NCBI GenBank assembly: GCA_014898415.1
Contig: RCTD01000007.1
Span: 62,001 to 126,000 of the forward strand
Length of the DNA: 64,000 bases
Direction: 5' to 3'
Source: Stromatinia cepivora
Taxonomy: Eukaryota; Ascomycota; Leotiomycetes; Helotiales; Sclerotiniaceae
Every line of letters starts with the position of its first letter. Position 1 is the stretch's first letter. The position numbers were made by a program, and so were the translations under genes. Below are positions 23,457 through 36,087 of the stretch, in pieces. The notes under the pieces were generated by a model. That model worked only from the letters and a program-made list of their open reading frames with translations. It did no database searches and was not told the origin of the DNA.

Positions 23457-26400
23457 TCAAGAGAATGAAGGTTTGGGTTTAGGTTTAAAGTTGAGTTTGA
23501 TGGTTGGTTTTTTAGGTACATCGGCAGGGGTAGGGGGTGCTGAGGGAAGATGTTGTGCCGAATCCGGTAAAGGTTTTCGGCCTTCGGGAAGGGGTTTTCG
23601 GATAGGTGCTGCGACCTGAATTAAACTTGATGGCTTCTTGACATTTGATGATGTATGAGTCGATGAACTAGATGAGATAGAAAGAGCTGGGCTAGCTCTG
23701 ACCGATTGTTGTGTTAATGCGGGCGAAGGTTTTGAGGATGGCTTCGGTGATGGTTTCGGGGACGGCCGTCTCGGATTGGACATGGATGGAGATGAGGAAG
23801 GAGCTTTTGGCTTCGGGTTACGAGGTGACGAGACAATCCGCTTTAACTTGGAACCAGGAACCTTAAGTTTGATAATCATTGTTGGCTTTTTATCCCTGTG
23901 CAATGAGTTAAAACTCTCATATTGTTTCTTATCCTTGTGTAACGAATTAGAACCCTCTGCAATATCTGCCGGAAGAGGTCGTTTGGGTGGTTTCATATCC
24001 CCTGAGGAACTTGAGAGCTTTACTGAGCCAGGAGGTTTCAATGTTCCTGCAGAGTTGTGTACTGAGCTAGAATGTTTAGTTATCCCTAAGGAGCTAGGAT
24101 TCTTAGGAGGTCCAGCAAATGGCCCTGAAGAGCTGGGATGCTTAGGCGTTGCAGCAGATGGGCCTGAAAAGCCTGGATGCTTAGGAACTCCAGTAGATGG
24201 GCTGCCAATCTTGAGTCCAGAAGATGAGTTGCCAAATTTAAGAGCAGGTGGATTGCCTAGCTTTAGAGCAGGTGAATTGCCTAGCTTAAGAGCAGACGAA
24301 TTGCCAATCTTGAGCTTAAGAGGCATCGTTGGTCTCTCTGCTGATGGTCCTAAAGAGGGTGCGGTGACGATGGGCGGGGGTACAGGTGGTTCGGGCGCAG
24401 CAAGGGCTTTGATCTTGCTTGGAACAATTCTTTCCACGATAGTTGTACGGACTTTCTTGGTTTGTTTAAAAACCATTCGACCCTGGATGAAATTAGTATA
24501 AAGAGCATCAACGATAAAAATCTCGTATGACATACCTTGCCGCGATGTTCGACTCTCCAATAACGAGGATACTTTAGCTTCAAAGTCAAAGACTCTTTAG
24601 GATAACAAAACATGGTGCAGAGGTCAAGGAAATCCATTTGTTCTGCCACAGTGATCACAGGAGAGAGGACAGCTTTCCACAAGGCATTTTTCAAATCAGT
24701 ATTTCCGCCGACTTCCAACTTTAATGAAGCAAGAGCGCCTATTATGTTGCTTCGCTCTGCTTGCTCCTGTCGTGCACTCGTGGATGCTTCTTCGATAATT
24801 AAGCCATCCTTGGCCACGGGAGCGGCAAGTCGTTTTGTTTTGTATTCACCCAGTCCCAGGACTCCCAATCCATAATAGAACACCTTTGTCAGTTCACTTC
24901 GAACCCAAGGCGACGGATCTGTACTCATAGCAGTGACGAGTAGACATGCCACCGCAGTGTTTTTCAAGAATCCGAGGTCAGCAAGTGCCCAAGACGCTTT
25001 GATTCGTACACTAGGAGAGCTTCCGTCGTGAAGGTATTGAGCAAAGTCAAGTGCATCCACTGGTATGACACCTGCATTCATCAACTTCAGCTTGCACTCT
25101 ATGACTGTGATCGTATAGATATTCTGATAAGAATCTATCCACTCATCCATCCTACTATATCTGTCAAGCTCCTCCAAAACGATATTCTTGAATTCCTGAG
25201 GCTCTTCATTTTCTTCAGCTTCGTCAAGTTGAAGTGCGTCGTTATTGACTCCCTTTGCACCAGGAATCAAAGAGTCTGCCAATGACTTTAAAAGGTTTGC
25301 AACCTTGAAGTTATCCGAATAGTCATTGTTTCCATTGTCATTGAAGCGAAGCTGGTCAAGTATGAACTGTCGCGCTCTTTTGGGGCAGAGAGAATCGTAT
25401 AAGCTTCTGACTCTTGACATAGCCTCGGGAATGGCGCATTCAATCCAATAAGCTTGCTTATCAGAGAAGTCATTCGACCTGGGCATCTTTGTACCAGGGT
25501 AGCAAAAGAACTCTTGGAAAGCCTTTTCGAGGTGAGTAAGACCTATCCACTTTACATCTTTCTCTACAGCATGTTTAGCAAGAGACCTCGCAGCCATTGT
25601 CCGAATGCCATAAAAATAGCGACGGTCCATCAAAGTTCTAATCAAGAATGTGGCAACGAGCGGATGCGGAGGAGCATTGTCCAGGTACGCCATCGATTCA
25701 TATTGAGCCGAAATATCGCGATCTTGCTGAAGTTGAGAAACATACATGTATGCTTCCATACCAGTGAATTTCTTATCACATATCCATTCAAAATCAGCAT
25801 CAACACGGATCCACTCATACGATTCAGCTTCCATCTTTGCTTCTGTGGCTGGGTCCCAATCTCGTAAACCCCACTCTTGGATATCTTGTGGTGACTGGAG
25901 CACATCCCCTAGGCAGTAAATGAGAGCATCGTCATGGTTCTCGGCATTGATATCCATGGCAATGCCTGCATTTGCACGTTCCTTCATACGCCTATTGCGC
26001 TTAAGGCGCTTGTATTTGGTGTTGTACGGAATTTCGATTCTTGATGTCTTGTCTCTGATCATAACTATATGTTCATAGGGAGTACCATCAGCCTCGTGAA
26101 TTCGAATGGTCAACGGTCCAGTAAATGTGTTCTGTGCTTTTGGTGCAATTACTCCAGCTGTCGATTCCTTGAAAGATCTGTAGAAGCCATCCTTGTGCAA
26201 TTTAAGTTCTGTCTCCGAGTTCGCCTGAGTTTGTGTAATAGTCATTTCAACACATAATCTCTTTTTGTTAAATTTTTGTGTGATAGTAAAGTACGGGCAC
26301 CCTGCGCCAAGAACCCATTGAGTGAAAAAGGAATCAGTATCTCTGTACTTGGTGATTTTCTCACAGCTTTTACGGAATCCTTCTGTCGAGATTGTAGAGT

Positions 26401-28120
26401 CGGCGCCTCCAGAAGCATTCGCGTTGACAATCATCTTAGAGATGACTCTTGAGATACCAGTACCTCCTTGTGCTTTCGCAATACGTTTGTCCAAAATGAA
26501 CAGAACGAGGGGTGCCTTCAACTCCATGAACTCTCGAAAAGCGTCACATACATCCACAATCTCACCAAGGGCATGCAGGGATGGTCTGTCAATATCCAAC
26601 TTAACAAGTCGGTCGGTATTCAGTTTTTGACGGAACATGAATTCGTTATTCCCACAAAGATTCTTCATGAATGTGTTTGTCATGAAATGGGAGATACCAA
26701 CAATGAGCCACCTGTCAGAACGTCGGTCTGGCACAATGCTAACACCAACATATTGGCTAGCTATAGCATGAACAAGTTTTCTGACGGTATCCATCTCTGG
26801 ATCGATGATGTCTTCCGGAAATAAAAGTCGACTACTGCAAAGGGATAGTGATGCGGTGTGCTCCGTGTCATTTACCTGATCATCAACAAAAACAAATTTT
26901 GACTCTGAAAATGGGAAACTGCCCAAAGTAAGGACAAAGTGATCAATGGCGTGAGCCAATGGTGCGCAAGTATTCCTCAACTCTTCCGTTCTTCCGGGGA
27001 GGCAGTATCCATATATTGCAGTTGACTGTCCTTGCCCAAGTCGTTCTTCATCTTCGCCCTCTCGGTACTCTGACAAATCGACCTGTTCAAACGGACCAAT
27101 GGCGAAACCTACATGTGTTGCAGAGATATCAGAAGTGCATTGAAATGATACGATCTTTTTAGAACTATCGTCCAAATCGATCACTTCATCAACTTGTTCA
27201 CCAGAGCAGATTACTGCCATCTCAAGTAGCTTCTCCTCATCGCTGAGGAAGACTTCATCAATGTCCATCTTTTCAGAAGTCCCATTGGTATGTCCATACT
27301 TGTGGTTGTGGATGTTGGGCCGCCGCTTGAGTGCGTCTCCAAGAGTTCTCGAACATTTTATTGAAATATCCCACGAACATCTCATCACCGAATCGTCAAC
27401 ACAGGGGAAGATACAGCATGCGACGCCTCGCTCCATAGAATGTTTAGTATAGACATGAGGGAACCTCACATCCCCTTCCTCAACCCCCACGAATTGTAGA
27501 CCATCTCGAATTCGTGTGGTAACGAAAGGGATAGTAATTGTTAAGGGTTGGAATCTAGAAGCTTGCTCTGCAGCTGTCTTGGCAGTAAAAACGGGAACAG
27601 AAGCTGGGCCTCCTTCAAGGGCAACAGAAGAGTTGCGGAGTGCAGCCGTAGCACCGGCACGTTGCGTGACTGGCGTTGCTGCCTTATCCGAGAATGGATC
27701 AACTTCCTCAATCTTCACACTATCTGGCAGCTCAATCTCTATTGTACCTGCTAGCTTGTTGTCCGAAGTCATAAACTTTATTCTGTCGCTTTGCATCTTA
27801 TGCGATTCTGTATCCCATGAATAATAGTCGGGAATTTCCAGTTTCTTGTGGGGGTCTTCGTACGAGAAAGACGCAATCCGACCGTTAACCAGAACCTTTT
27901 TTTGTGGAATAGAGCACTGTCGAGCATGAATGTGTATTGTCTGGAGTTCCTTCGTTTGTGGGAGAATTTGAATTTCAGTTTTGCCCCGCAAGGTTTTCGT
28001 CGAGAAATCAACCTCAAGCTCAACCTTTTGATGTACTACTATGAAGCCATAATCCGCAGGTTCTTCCATCGCAACAGGTGCACCTCCGCGGTCGTCGTGA
28101 CTCAGTAATAACGCAGGCAT
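23457..28120 (-). CDS. TAF2: TFIID subunit TAF2 (TSM1)
   Basis: Two exons (28120-24536 and 24482-23457) give 1536 residues. The N-terminal two thirds are an M1-aminopeptidase-like fold, with the strand region EVDFSTKTLRGKTEIQI near residue 35, VGVEEGDVRFPHVYT and the ACCIFPCVDD segment. As in other TAF2 proteins the zinc-peptidase HExxH motif is absent. A helical-repeat region follows. TAF2 contacts core-promoter DNA near the initiator within TFIID. The single intron (24483-24535, GTATGT..CAG) interrupts HRGK/GRMVFKQTKK. Downstream, about 300 residues are Ser/Pro/Lys-rich and low complexity, with four tandem copies of a LKLGNSPA-type unit and a PKPSPKPSSKPSP stretch, ending KPKPKPSFS. The first exon's frame would read about 60 codons into the intron and beyond, but the splice keeps the conserved junction. 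Confidence 0.9.
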
Positions 28121-30482
28121 TTTCCTAAATATCCACTCAGTGTCGCCGCGTATTGTAGACTATAACGGATTGTTTCAAATTGAATTGAACAAAGTGATCT
28201 GCTGGTGTGCGATTTATGCGACCAGAAATGCGCTGCCTGGTCCCCCGAAGGCGAGAGCCAGCAACAGACTCAAATGTATCGAACCAAGCTAATACACATG
28301 TATTGTCTCCACATCTACCAGATCTTTTATACTCGTGTTTGGAAAATGAGCACGTTTCGACAATGCGACACACAAACAAAAGGCGTGGTCGCCCGTGAGT
28401 ACTTGATGATGCCGAGGAATCGTAAATCGTAGCTTGAATGTTGATCGATTAAATAGTTGTTGAAGTTCTTCCGGCGAAAGGAAAAGTGGTCGCCAAAATC
28501 GTGGTTGTAGTAGAAACCGTAGAAAGATCGCAAGCTGTAGAAGTGTTCGGAAAAGAAAATGATCGTTATGGTAAATACCAAACTCAGGTACGTAGCTATC
28601 GTGTCCCACCAATGACCAAAGGGATCAAAACTAGCTTATGCGCGCATAAGAAAACTTGAATCGAGTAACTCGCGATTGTGTGCGCGTCAAATTACCAGAA
28701 TTATAATACAGTAATGTCGAAATTTTGTGAGTACGGGAAAATGGCTGTCGCAATTGTTGCGCCCTCGCCTTGATATCATTTTGAGAGGGTGCTCTCGAGA
28801 AACGCGAGGCTGAGGTAGCTTTGACGCGCTAGGCGCTGTGCAGATGCAGAAACAAGGCCGCGGCTCCGCTTATTGGTGGCACATCAAGCGTGATATTCGA
28901 CCATAAATTAAATACTAGGTAATATAACATTTTGGGTCTGTCTGTCAATGGCTTGCTAATTTTTTCAATCAATTAAATTATTCACATATAAGTTGATGTT
29001 CCTGGGACATAGAAACCAAGCGAAGTCGCGAGGGGTGAATTAGACCTCAGCCATTGTTGATATTGGTGGATTGTACGGCAGTGATGATAGGGCCACCTAC
29101 TTCAAGCAGATCTTATCAAGCTTGTCAATTCTGAAGCACCAGCATCTAAATGAAATATTCAATACATTCAATTCCGAATGGACTTCTTTGAACTACCGTT
29201 GAACTGCCACCAAGATTATCGGACTCTAATTATAGTGTCCCAGGATGAGTTTATTTCTCTAAATCTAAAGGTCATCTATTAACTGAATTCGAATTTTGAA
29301 ATGAAGAGGGGGATGGAGAGGCAGGAAGGGGGTGGGGGCTGGATATGGCAAGGTGAGATGAGAAAGAGGAGGAGGAGTAGTAGTATGTGAACGGGAATTG
29401 GGAAGTGAAAGGAAAAGAAAAAGAAGAAGAAGAAGAATTGAGAGAAAGCAAGGAGTAAAGTATGAAACCACAATGAAGAAAGGGAAAGAGAGGCGAGGAA
29501 GGCAGAGAAGTTATAGTACAGAAGCATCCGATGTTTACATAGAAGCAGAAAGCTTGATAGTACGTGACTAGAAAGGTATCCTTCTCTTTGAACCAAACCG
29601 GTCTTCTTTCTCCTGCTCATATTCACACATCATCAGCGTTATATGACATCCACATATCATCGAATCAATATCTAAATCATCCCAGTATTCCCTGACATGT
29701 CATATCCTCATCATTTGAAATAATAAGAACGGCCATCATCCAAATGCACAATTTTACATTACATTCAACATCAATATGTCATCTCAGCATTCCATCCCCC
29801 CAAAAAACCAAACAGATAATAGCATCACCATACCCCGAAAAGTACCCCAAAACATCATTTAAAATCGCAAATCCCACACCCCCAAAAGCAAACCCATCAA
29901 ATGCTCTCACTAGCCGTACAATAAACCATACCAAGCTGAATACCATGAAGTAAACGAGGACATTGAGTCACTACAAATCTCATACCGACTTGGATATACC
30001 AGGCGGATCATTGGTCACAGGGTCAGAATCATGATGTTCAATGGCGCATGTAATGCTCCTATATTTTCATTTGTATTGTTTGCCTATGATATACCTTCGG
30101 CGAAAGTAATGGGCATCAAGCCTTTCAGCATCAGGCGTTGTGCAATATAAGATATAGTCATAGATAAAGTAAACCGCCTATGCTTGGAAACTTTGAGTCT
30201 TGCAATTCAACAGTCAGATCAAGAGTAGAGAGAGAACTGGGAGCCATTTCGAAGACAATAATATGGTATTCATCTAAATAACCTTGTCTTTCAGGTACTT
30301 AGAGTGTAGTGTACAAATTATACAATATAGTTAAAACCTCCTGAAACTTCAACTCCCCAAGACCAATTCCCAGTGCCATTCATACCCAAACCTCCATATT
30401 GTACATCCGAGTCAACTGAAGCACTTTCAAATTGACATTCCTCCAATACTCCTTAGCCTTGTATCCATCAAGAACTGCATCT
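28121..30482. other. intergenic upstream of TAF2
   Basis: 2.3 kb with no supported gene. It holds the TAF2 promoter on its left side. A long polypurine strand from about 29300 to 29480 includes a (GAA)n run near 29414-29435. The small frames here are shadows of low-complexity DNA. The right end should hold the 3' untranslated region of the SAS4-type gene. Confidence 0.5.
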
Positions 30483-32057
30483 TCAGTCTCTTGTTATTCT
30501 TCTGTCCCTTCTTTTCTTTCTTGCATGAGCCCTCAATGTTTCCTCATCAAGAAATTCTTCTGGCAAGTCGAAATCAGCCTCTTCTGGAAGTTCAGGGACG
30601 GGATGACCCCAGGCGGCAACGCTTCTACCACTACGTCGATGCTTTCCAAGTGCTGCATCGCGTAAATATGGTTTTGCGAAGAATGACTTGAATTCTCTCT
30701 CCACGGTAGGTGCAACGGTAAGCACAGAGTTTGTTCTAGCTCTTCGTCGAGGAGCAGAGTTGGCGATTGCCTCATCATGCAATTGCCTTGCAGCAGAAGC
30801 ATCAATATCACTGAGATCTGGAGGGTCGCCGTTACTTTCGAGATCATCCTCCGATACTTCATCCTCTTCGGACTCCGCCTCAGCTCTTGCTTGTGCTTCG
30901 GCTATCGCCCGTTCCTTCTTCAACTTCCTTTGCTTCTCGTCATCTTTCCAGATCCGAAACTTTTCAAGAATCGACTCGCACCCTTTTATAAAGTATTGGC
31001 GTGCTGATTCGAATTCCTTCTTCCTGCCCTCGGTGATACCACTGACCCCCAGTGTCTTCAACCAGTCTGGTCCTTGCAAACCTTCCATCAGTCGAATGAC
31101 CGAATCTCTCTCGTGTTGTGCTCGGCTTTTATCGGCGTTCCGCACAGCTTTTTCTTGACGTTCTGGTCGTTTGTGAAGCGTCTTGAAGTGCTCTTTAGAT
31201 AGGGGCTCCTCATCACAAATCACAGGCGTGAATACAGAAAAGTCCACTCTATATGTACCATGAAGATTGGTAAAGAGGGAGGTTGGGTATTCTTTGACTG
31301 CATATTCGTTCTTTTGCTCTTTCTTCTTGGACGTACGCGAAGTTTTCGAGGAAGGCTTGGAGCTATCGATGATAATAATTGGCGTGTCGGCATCTAGGAA
31401 ATCTAAAAAGGAGAATAAGCTATAGTTCGTATGCTCAATTTCATTGCAAAACTTACGTTCTTCTTTTGGCACATTTCCAATAATTTCGTCATATTCCGGG
31501 AAATACGCGGACAATTCACTCTTGAATTTTGTCCCTTCCTGTGATCGAAGCTTCCGCCTTTCGTCCTTCAGGTCGGACTTATCAGCTTGTAGTAGCTTGT
31601 CCTGTAACCTATCCAACTCGTGTTTGATGCCATTGGCAACTTTATTGTGGTGTTTTGTAGGTTGTGGTTGTTGTTCTTGTTTCTGGGATGGTGGATGTGC
31701 TGTTCGTACATCTGCTGGTGTTGCTATTTGTAGATGTTGCACGGAGTTCGTAGAGTTAATGTCGGGATTCGCGTTCGATTTGATAACGCCGGATCGTTTT
31801 CGTGGTGGAAGCGATTTTAATTTTGGAGGGGGAATCTCAATGGCGAGCTTTGTTTTCTTCGCTTTGGATAATAGATGATCGTCGCTATCAGCGGATTCTC
31901 GTGCTCGTTTTCTGCCATTGACGTTGGACTGAGTATGCGTATGCGAATGTGTATGCGATCCAAAGTTATGGTTGACGCCTGAAGACATCGCGATTGTGTT
32001 TCCAGATGAAGTGGCGAGTGCTTGGAATTTTCTTGAAGATCTTCTGTTTAGAGACAT
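30483..32057 (-). CDS. SAS4: SAS4-type histone acetyltransferase complex subunit
   Basis: Two exons (32057-31457 and 31402-30483) give 506 residues. The N-terminus is basic and Ser-rich with an HTHSHTHT stretch and a KRARES nuclear-signal-like patch. The conserved part (about 200-360) includes YPTSLFTNLHGTYRVDF, GPDWLKTLGVSGITEGRKK, then SARQYFIKGCESILEKFR, which I recognise as the region shared by fungal 'something about silencing' subunit 4 proteins. Sas4 bridges Sas2 acetyltransferase and Sas5 in the H4K16-acetylating SAS complex. An Arg/Glu coiled-coil-like run and an acidic stretch follow. The C-terminus has PVPELPEEADFDLPEEFLD and a basic end. The intron is 54 nt, a multiple of three with no stop, so unspliced message would also read through. 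Family assignment is from memory of the motif. Confidence 0.7.
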   Translation of the reverse strand: MSLNRRSSRKFQALATSSGNTIAMSSGVNHNFGSHTHSHTHTQSNVNGRKRARESADSDDHLLSKAKKTKLAIEIPPPKLKSLPPRKRSGVIKSNANPDINSTNSVQHLQIATPADVRTAHPPSQKQEQQPQPTKHHNKVANGIKHELDRLQDKLLQADKSDLKDERRKLRSQEGTKFKSELSAYFPEYDEIIGNVPKEERKFCNEIEHTNYSLFSFLDFLDADTPIIIIDSSKPSSKTSRTSKKKEQKNEYAVKEYPTSLFTNLHGTYRVDFSVFTPVICDEEPLSKEHFKTLHKRPERQEKAVRNADKSRAQHERDSVIRLMEGLQGPDWLKTLGVSGITEGRKKEFESARQYFIKGCESILEKFRIWKDDEKQRKLKKERAIAEAQARAEAESEEDEVSEDDLESNGDPPDLSDIDASAARQLHDEAIANSAPRRRARTNSVLTVAPTVEREFKSFFAKPYLRDAALGKHRRSGRSVAAWGHPVPELPEEADFDLPEEFLDEETLRAHARKKRRDRRITRD

Positions 32058-33049
32058 TGAAATTTATGATGGTCGCAGATCATATTATTTGAATGAAAAT
32101 AAATTTCAATGTAACTGCAATTAATAAATATGAGCCAGATACTTTTTGGCTTGTATGAAGATGTAATGTACTGGCAGTAGCAAGCGACCAATTCAACGTT
32201 TGGGACTTTCACGCGCGCAGGGAAGGTACGATGTGATTATACGGAGTGTAGCAGAAATTATTTTCTTATTGATCGCGAAAATATTCATTTTATTATTATC
32301 ATATCTTGACAATACGGTCAAGTTTAATTATATCATGTCAAAAAAAAAATGAAAAAAATTCAATTGTTCAATTCAGTTCTCGAGGATTTATATCGTCATT
32401 TACATGCAATTGTAGGGTTAGGGATTTATCCACGCCACTTTGGTGAGACTTACAGGTACAACACGCTAAAAATCGAACCTCATCCATCTTATTATTCATC
32501 TCTAATTACCTATATAAACCTAAAGTACAGCCATATAATCAATAGAACAATCAATCAACAGAATTCATTACATTGTGATTGTGCCTACTATCAAACACCT
32601 CTCATATTAAACATAATTTTGTGCTTGTGATGACAAATGTTCAAGACCCCTTTCATACAGCCAGCTGCCGAAGGACTCGAGTCAGACTCGATATAGAGTT
32701 TCGGGTTGTGGTTGAACAATGCGATTGTTCTTGTCCAGATAGCTTTGATGATCTAAAATATTATTCGTCTGATGTTGGAGATTGTAGCCTTCTATGTTAA
32801 ATGAATGAGAAATAATCAGCCGTTTATTAGATCTGAATTCAGACGTCGAAGTAGAGCTCGCTCTACATATTCAAGTCACGGTGATGATACACTCTGTCCC
32901 CTTCTTGACCTCTCCTTCCAAGATTTGACAATATCTCCCCCAAACCAAAAGTATCTTTTATTCAAGCCTGTAGTGATTAAGAAGGATTTATCCCTTCTTC
33001 ATCGGCTATCTTTTCCTCCTCCTTCTTTGGTCTGGCAGCCTCTCCCTTT
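32058..33049. other. intergenic upstream of SAS4
   Basis: AT-rich SAS4 promoter side, then sequence with no supported gene. Some minus-strand stretches between about 32800 and 33050 read as charged peptide broken by TAA, TAG and TGA codons and may be the worn end of the GIY-YIG relic next to it. Confidence 0.4.
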
Positions 33050-33840
33050 GAACCATAGTTGGCGCGCTAACTTTGACCAAATATCCCTTGGCTTCCATAT
33101 GTGGAGTGAGACCTCATTTCTCCTTACGATATACATTGCAATCAGCACAGTATAAGGCTTCGTTGGCAATTAGCAATTACGAGCAAAAATATCAGTCTTT
33201 CTCTTCTTCGCCTTTGCCTTGAAAGTATCTGAATCCTCTTCCATTATGCGCTTGTGTGTTGCTTGAGTGTTAACCGCAGCTTTATGATTTAGCATTACAC
33301 CATGCAGCTTCATCTCGGTTCGCTCGCGGATTAGCTGCATTGACTATAGCATGACGAGCAGATTCTCGCTCCTTGGTTCCCTGTTTGCGTTCGGTAGCGA
33401 AGTCTTGAGTTGTTCGGTAGAAGGGTTTATATCCTCAGTAATCTTGTCAATCAAAGCACTATGATCGCCTACCCAGATATCAAAAAATTTGCGAGCTTAA
33501 TAGCAAGCTTCCTCCATATTGCAATCCTTATCGTTTGATTTCATTCCCTAGAAGACATCACTGAATATGGCTCTCAAAATAGGGGAAAACCCCCGTGTTA
33601 CCGGCCAGTTTTCAGTGGAAGGTATCGGAAAGCAAGCTTGAAAGCCTCTGTGCTTGGGAATGTTCATAGCACGTCTAGCAAAATGAGGTAATCGCTTATT
33701 AGAATAATATGACCAGAATCGTTGTTAAACACCTTTTTTAACATCAGTGTCAGAACCGCAGTATATGAGTATGGGAGCGTCATTCCTGATGAGAACGAGT
33801 ATGTAGACTGCCCAGAATTTTATATTTTTGTTTGGGGGAG
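33050..33840 (-). pseudogene. RIP-damaged relic of a fungal GIY-YIG / zinc-finger protein
   Basis: One minus-strand frame runs from about 33830 to about 33360 and reads as a single protein interrupted by three stops: WAVYILVL, LIYCGSDTD, then QRFWSYYSNKRLPHFARRAM, ACFPIPSTENWPVTRGFSP, KFFDIWVGDHSALIDKITED. The YIL-x(9)-IYCGS start matches a GIY-YIG nuclease-like core as found in large families of fungal uncharacterised proteins. All three stops (TAA, TAG, TAA) sit where CAA or CAG would give Gln, which is a CpA-to-TpA change. Further on the frame shifts. At about 33100-33166 another frame gives YCADCNVYRKEK, a stop, then GLTPHMEAKGY, a broken C2H2-like finger, which also occurs at the C-terminus in that family as I remember it. 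No intact gene remains. Confidence 0.65.
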
Positions 33841-34014
33841 GCAGAAATCAATCGAAAGAAGGGAGGAATGAGGGTTGAAGAACCCCGAAAAGGCGAGAGC
33901 AGCAAACAAGTCGGACCAAAGGTGGCATTCCTGATAGGATATGACGAGCAGTTCAAGTAGAGGAAATGCAGTCTGAAAATGAGAGGCTTTGATATGTTCA
34001 AGCGATTCTATGTA

Positions 34015-34150
34015 CCGGAATCTTTTGAAACATTCAATTGTTTGGAAAGCTCAAAGCATTTGGAACATTGAATCTATTTGAATTGTCCAATCGATTCAAA
34101 CATCGAAAATTTTCATATCTCAAGTCCGCTAGTCCGGACTGTTGGATACA
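34015..34150 (-). repeat. short dispersed element, copy A
   Basis: On the minus strand this begins CCAACAGTCCGGACTAGCGG and is followed by AT-rich sequence with TTTGAATC and ACAATTC words. The same order occurs at 56192-56312 in the opposite orientation (CCAATAATCCGGACTAGCGG). The far end is less clear here than in the other copy. Likely a small non-autonomous element. Confidence 0.45.
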
Positions 34151-36087
34151 CTGTATTATCACCTGAAAGTACAGTAGATTCTCGCAGCGGGAAAAGGACA
34201 AACAATTCCATATTAGCAAAGCTAGAAGTTCAATGATAGTTATGGTTGGAGCCCCTCCTACAAGTTGAGTGGGAGCAAAAGAAAAGCACCCGAAGCATTA
34301 AAATAACCACTATCAGGACCTCGAATGTCAGACCTTTTCAACAATTCAAACCTCTTACGTTCTACTGAGACTCGTTGGATCTCCTGACTATGCTGCGTGT
34401 ATAACTCTGTACATATCACACACGGTTAAGGTGACCCATTGTAACGTCTCCCCGAACATGATAGTCGCCTTTCAGAATGAATATCTTGTTGATGGTTTTG
34501 CTTGTAGTCTTGAAATATAACATTTGACGGTAGGTAACATTGCATGATCCTCTTACAGGCGAAGGCACGTAAGATTCGTGGAGAAACATGTTCTTTATGT
34601 TCTTTTCCTGATCCTGATCCTGATCGAGCTATGTATCAATATTAGTATACCGCAGCTAGATGAAAGAAATTATTCATGAGTTTCCCGAACGAGGAAGCTA
34701 AGTTCTGTGGCACTGGGCTTCATTGACATACCGCCACTAAAAATAATTTTACAGCGTTTCTGACATATTCTCATAGACAATCCGTCGGTTCAGGTTTAAC
34801 GTCATCATTAGTAAGCAGCAGAAAAGACGAAACCAATTCTAAACGATTTGAAACAACTCGGAAGGTTTTGACCCTGGAGATCAATCGATAAGTCGATAGG
34901 TACAGAGTACGGAGTAGTTCATGATCAGTAACTTTACTCATTGATAATGATAATATGATTCAAGGTAATGTAATGAAGTTTCTTCATGTAAAGTAAGACA
35001 TAGATGGCATTGAGATGTGAATGTGAATGTGAATGTAACCTCGAGTCCTTCCAGAGGAACTCAAAATACGATACCCATCACAGATGGATGAATCAATAAA
35101 TGAATTATTGATCCGCAAGCCTTTTTGCGCAAATTACGGTCAGTGATGGGAGGTCTATGCCGCAAGCAAGACCACACGACATCGAGGAGACGGTTCGGAT
35201 ATAGATATAGCTAGGAATAGAAATAGAAATAGAAATAGAAATAGGAATAGGAATAGGAATAGGAATAATTGATTCATGATTGAGAGGTGTAGTAGTCTAC
35301 CTAGGTAACCTTCCTTGTAGGCAGTAAAGCACGTACTCGTAAACAAGTGATGTATAAAATAATATCACACCTCAAGTTATTGTAAACGCATTGACTATGA
35401 AACATGGAGAAAGTGTTATGGACTTGAGAATTGTGAGACAGGGACGAAGAGGTCCTTGTTGCTTTTTGTTGCTGGTTGACAAGAACTTCACTGATAAAGA
35501 AAATTTGGGGTTGGGGTTGGGCTTTACCTACAAACACTTTATCCTCTCTTTTCCTTTGTCTCTTCCACTTTTATTACATTTCCAACCTCAACTCCGAGGC
35601 TTTTGTAATCTCTTCGCTCGTAAATATTGAATTTCGTTTCTTTTCCTGGGCATCGATCGTCACATCGCATTGTTCTCTTCTTTCAGCACTATCCACAGAA
35701 TCAAATCTCAGCCGCTTTCGGGTGTCCGGGGATCGATCATCAATTACATCCTCATATTTCTAAGCAGAATTTCCAAATTCTGACATGACGAAGGCCAGCA
35801 GAGTGAACAAACAATTCATATAAAAAAATCATCCTAAGCGGAAGCTGGTCTTCTGTTCTTACCTTCTTCATATACTTATTAATCTTATTGTTTGTTCTCC
35901 ATTCCAATCTGGTCGGTCAATCGATAAAGACCCTTGTTGAATGCTACCATCCTCGGTCGATACATGCAGCTGACAACCCATAGTGCATAGTAATACGGAG
36001 TACACCCATTAGTCCGATACGAGATTGATACATAAGTCTATCTACACGCCCAGCTGTTTACAGCTTTTGCAGTTGTGAGCTGTAGAT
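34151..36087. other. intergenic upstream of the copper ATPase
   Basis: No gene is supported. The region holds a hexamer array of AATAG(A/G) type at about 35213-35268, shorter GTGAAT repeats near 35019-35035 and (CCTGAT)n near 34609-34625. The last several hundred bases should be the promoter of the copper-transporting ATPase; I did not find a clear copper-response motif by eye. Confidence 0.5.

Noticed and set aside
23776..24501. 241-residue plus-strand frame opposite the TAF2 tail
   Set aside because: Mirror of the TAF2 low-complexity repeats; no start context, domain or splice sites.
32805..33155. 116-residue plus-strand frame
   Set aside because: It lies opposite the GIY-YIG relic's finger region and shows no motif; judged a shadow.
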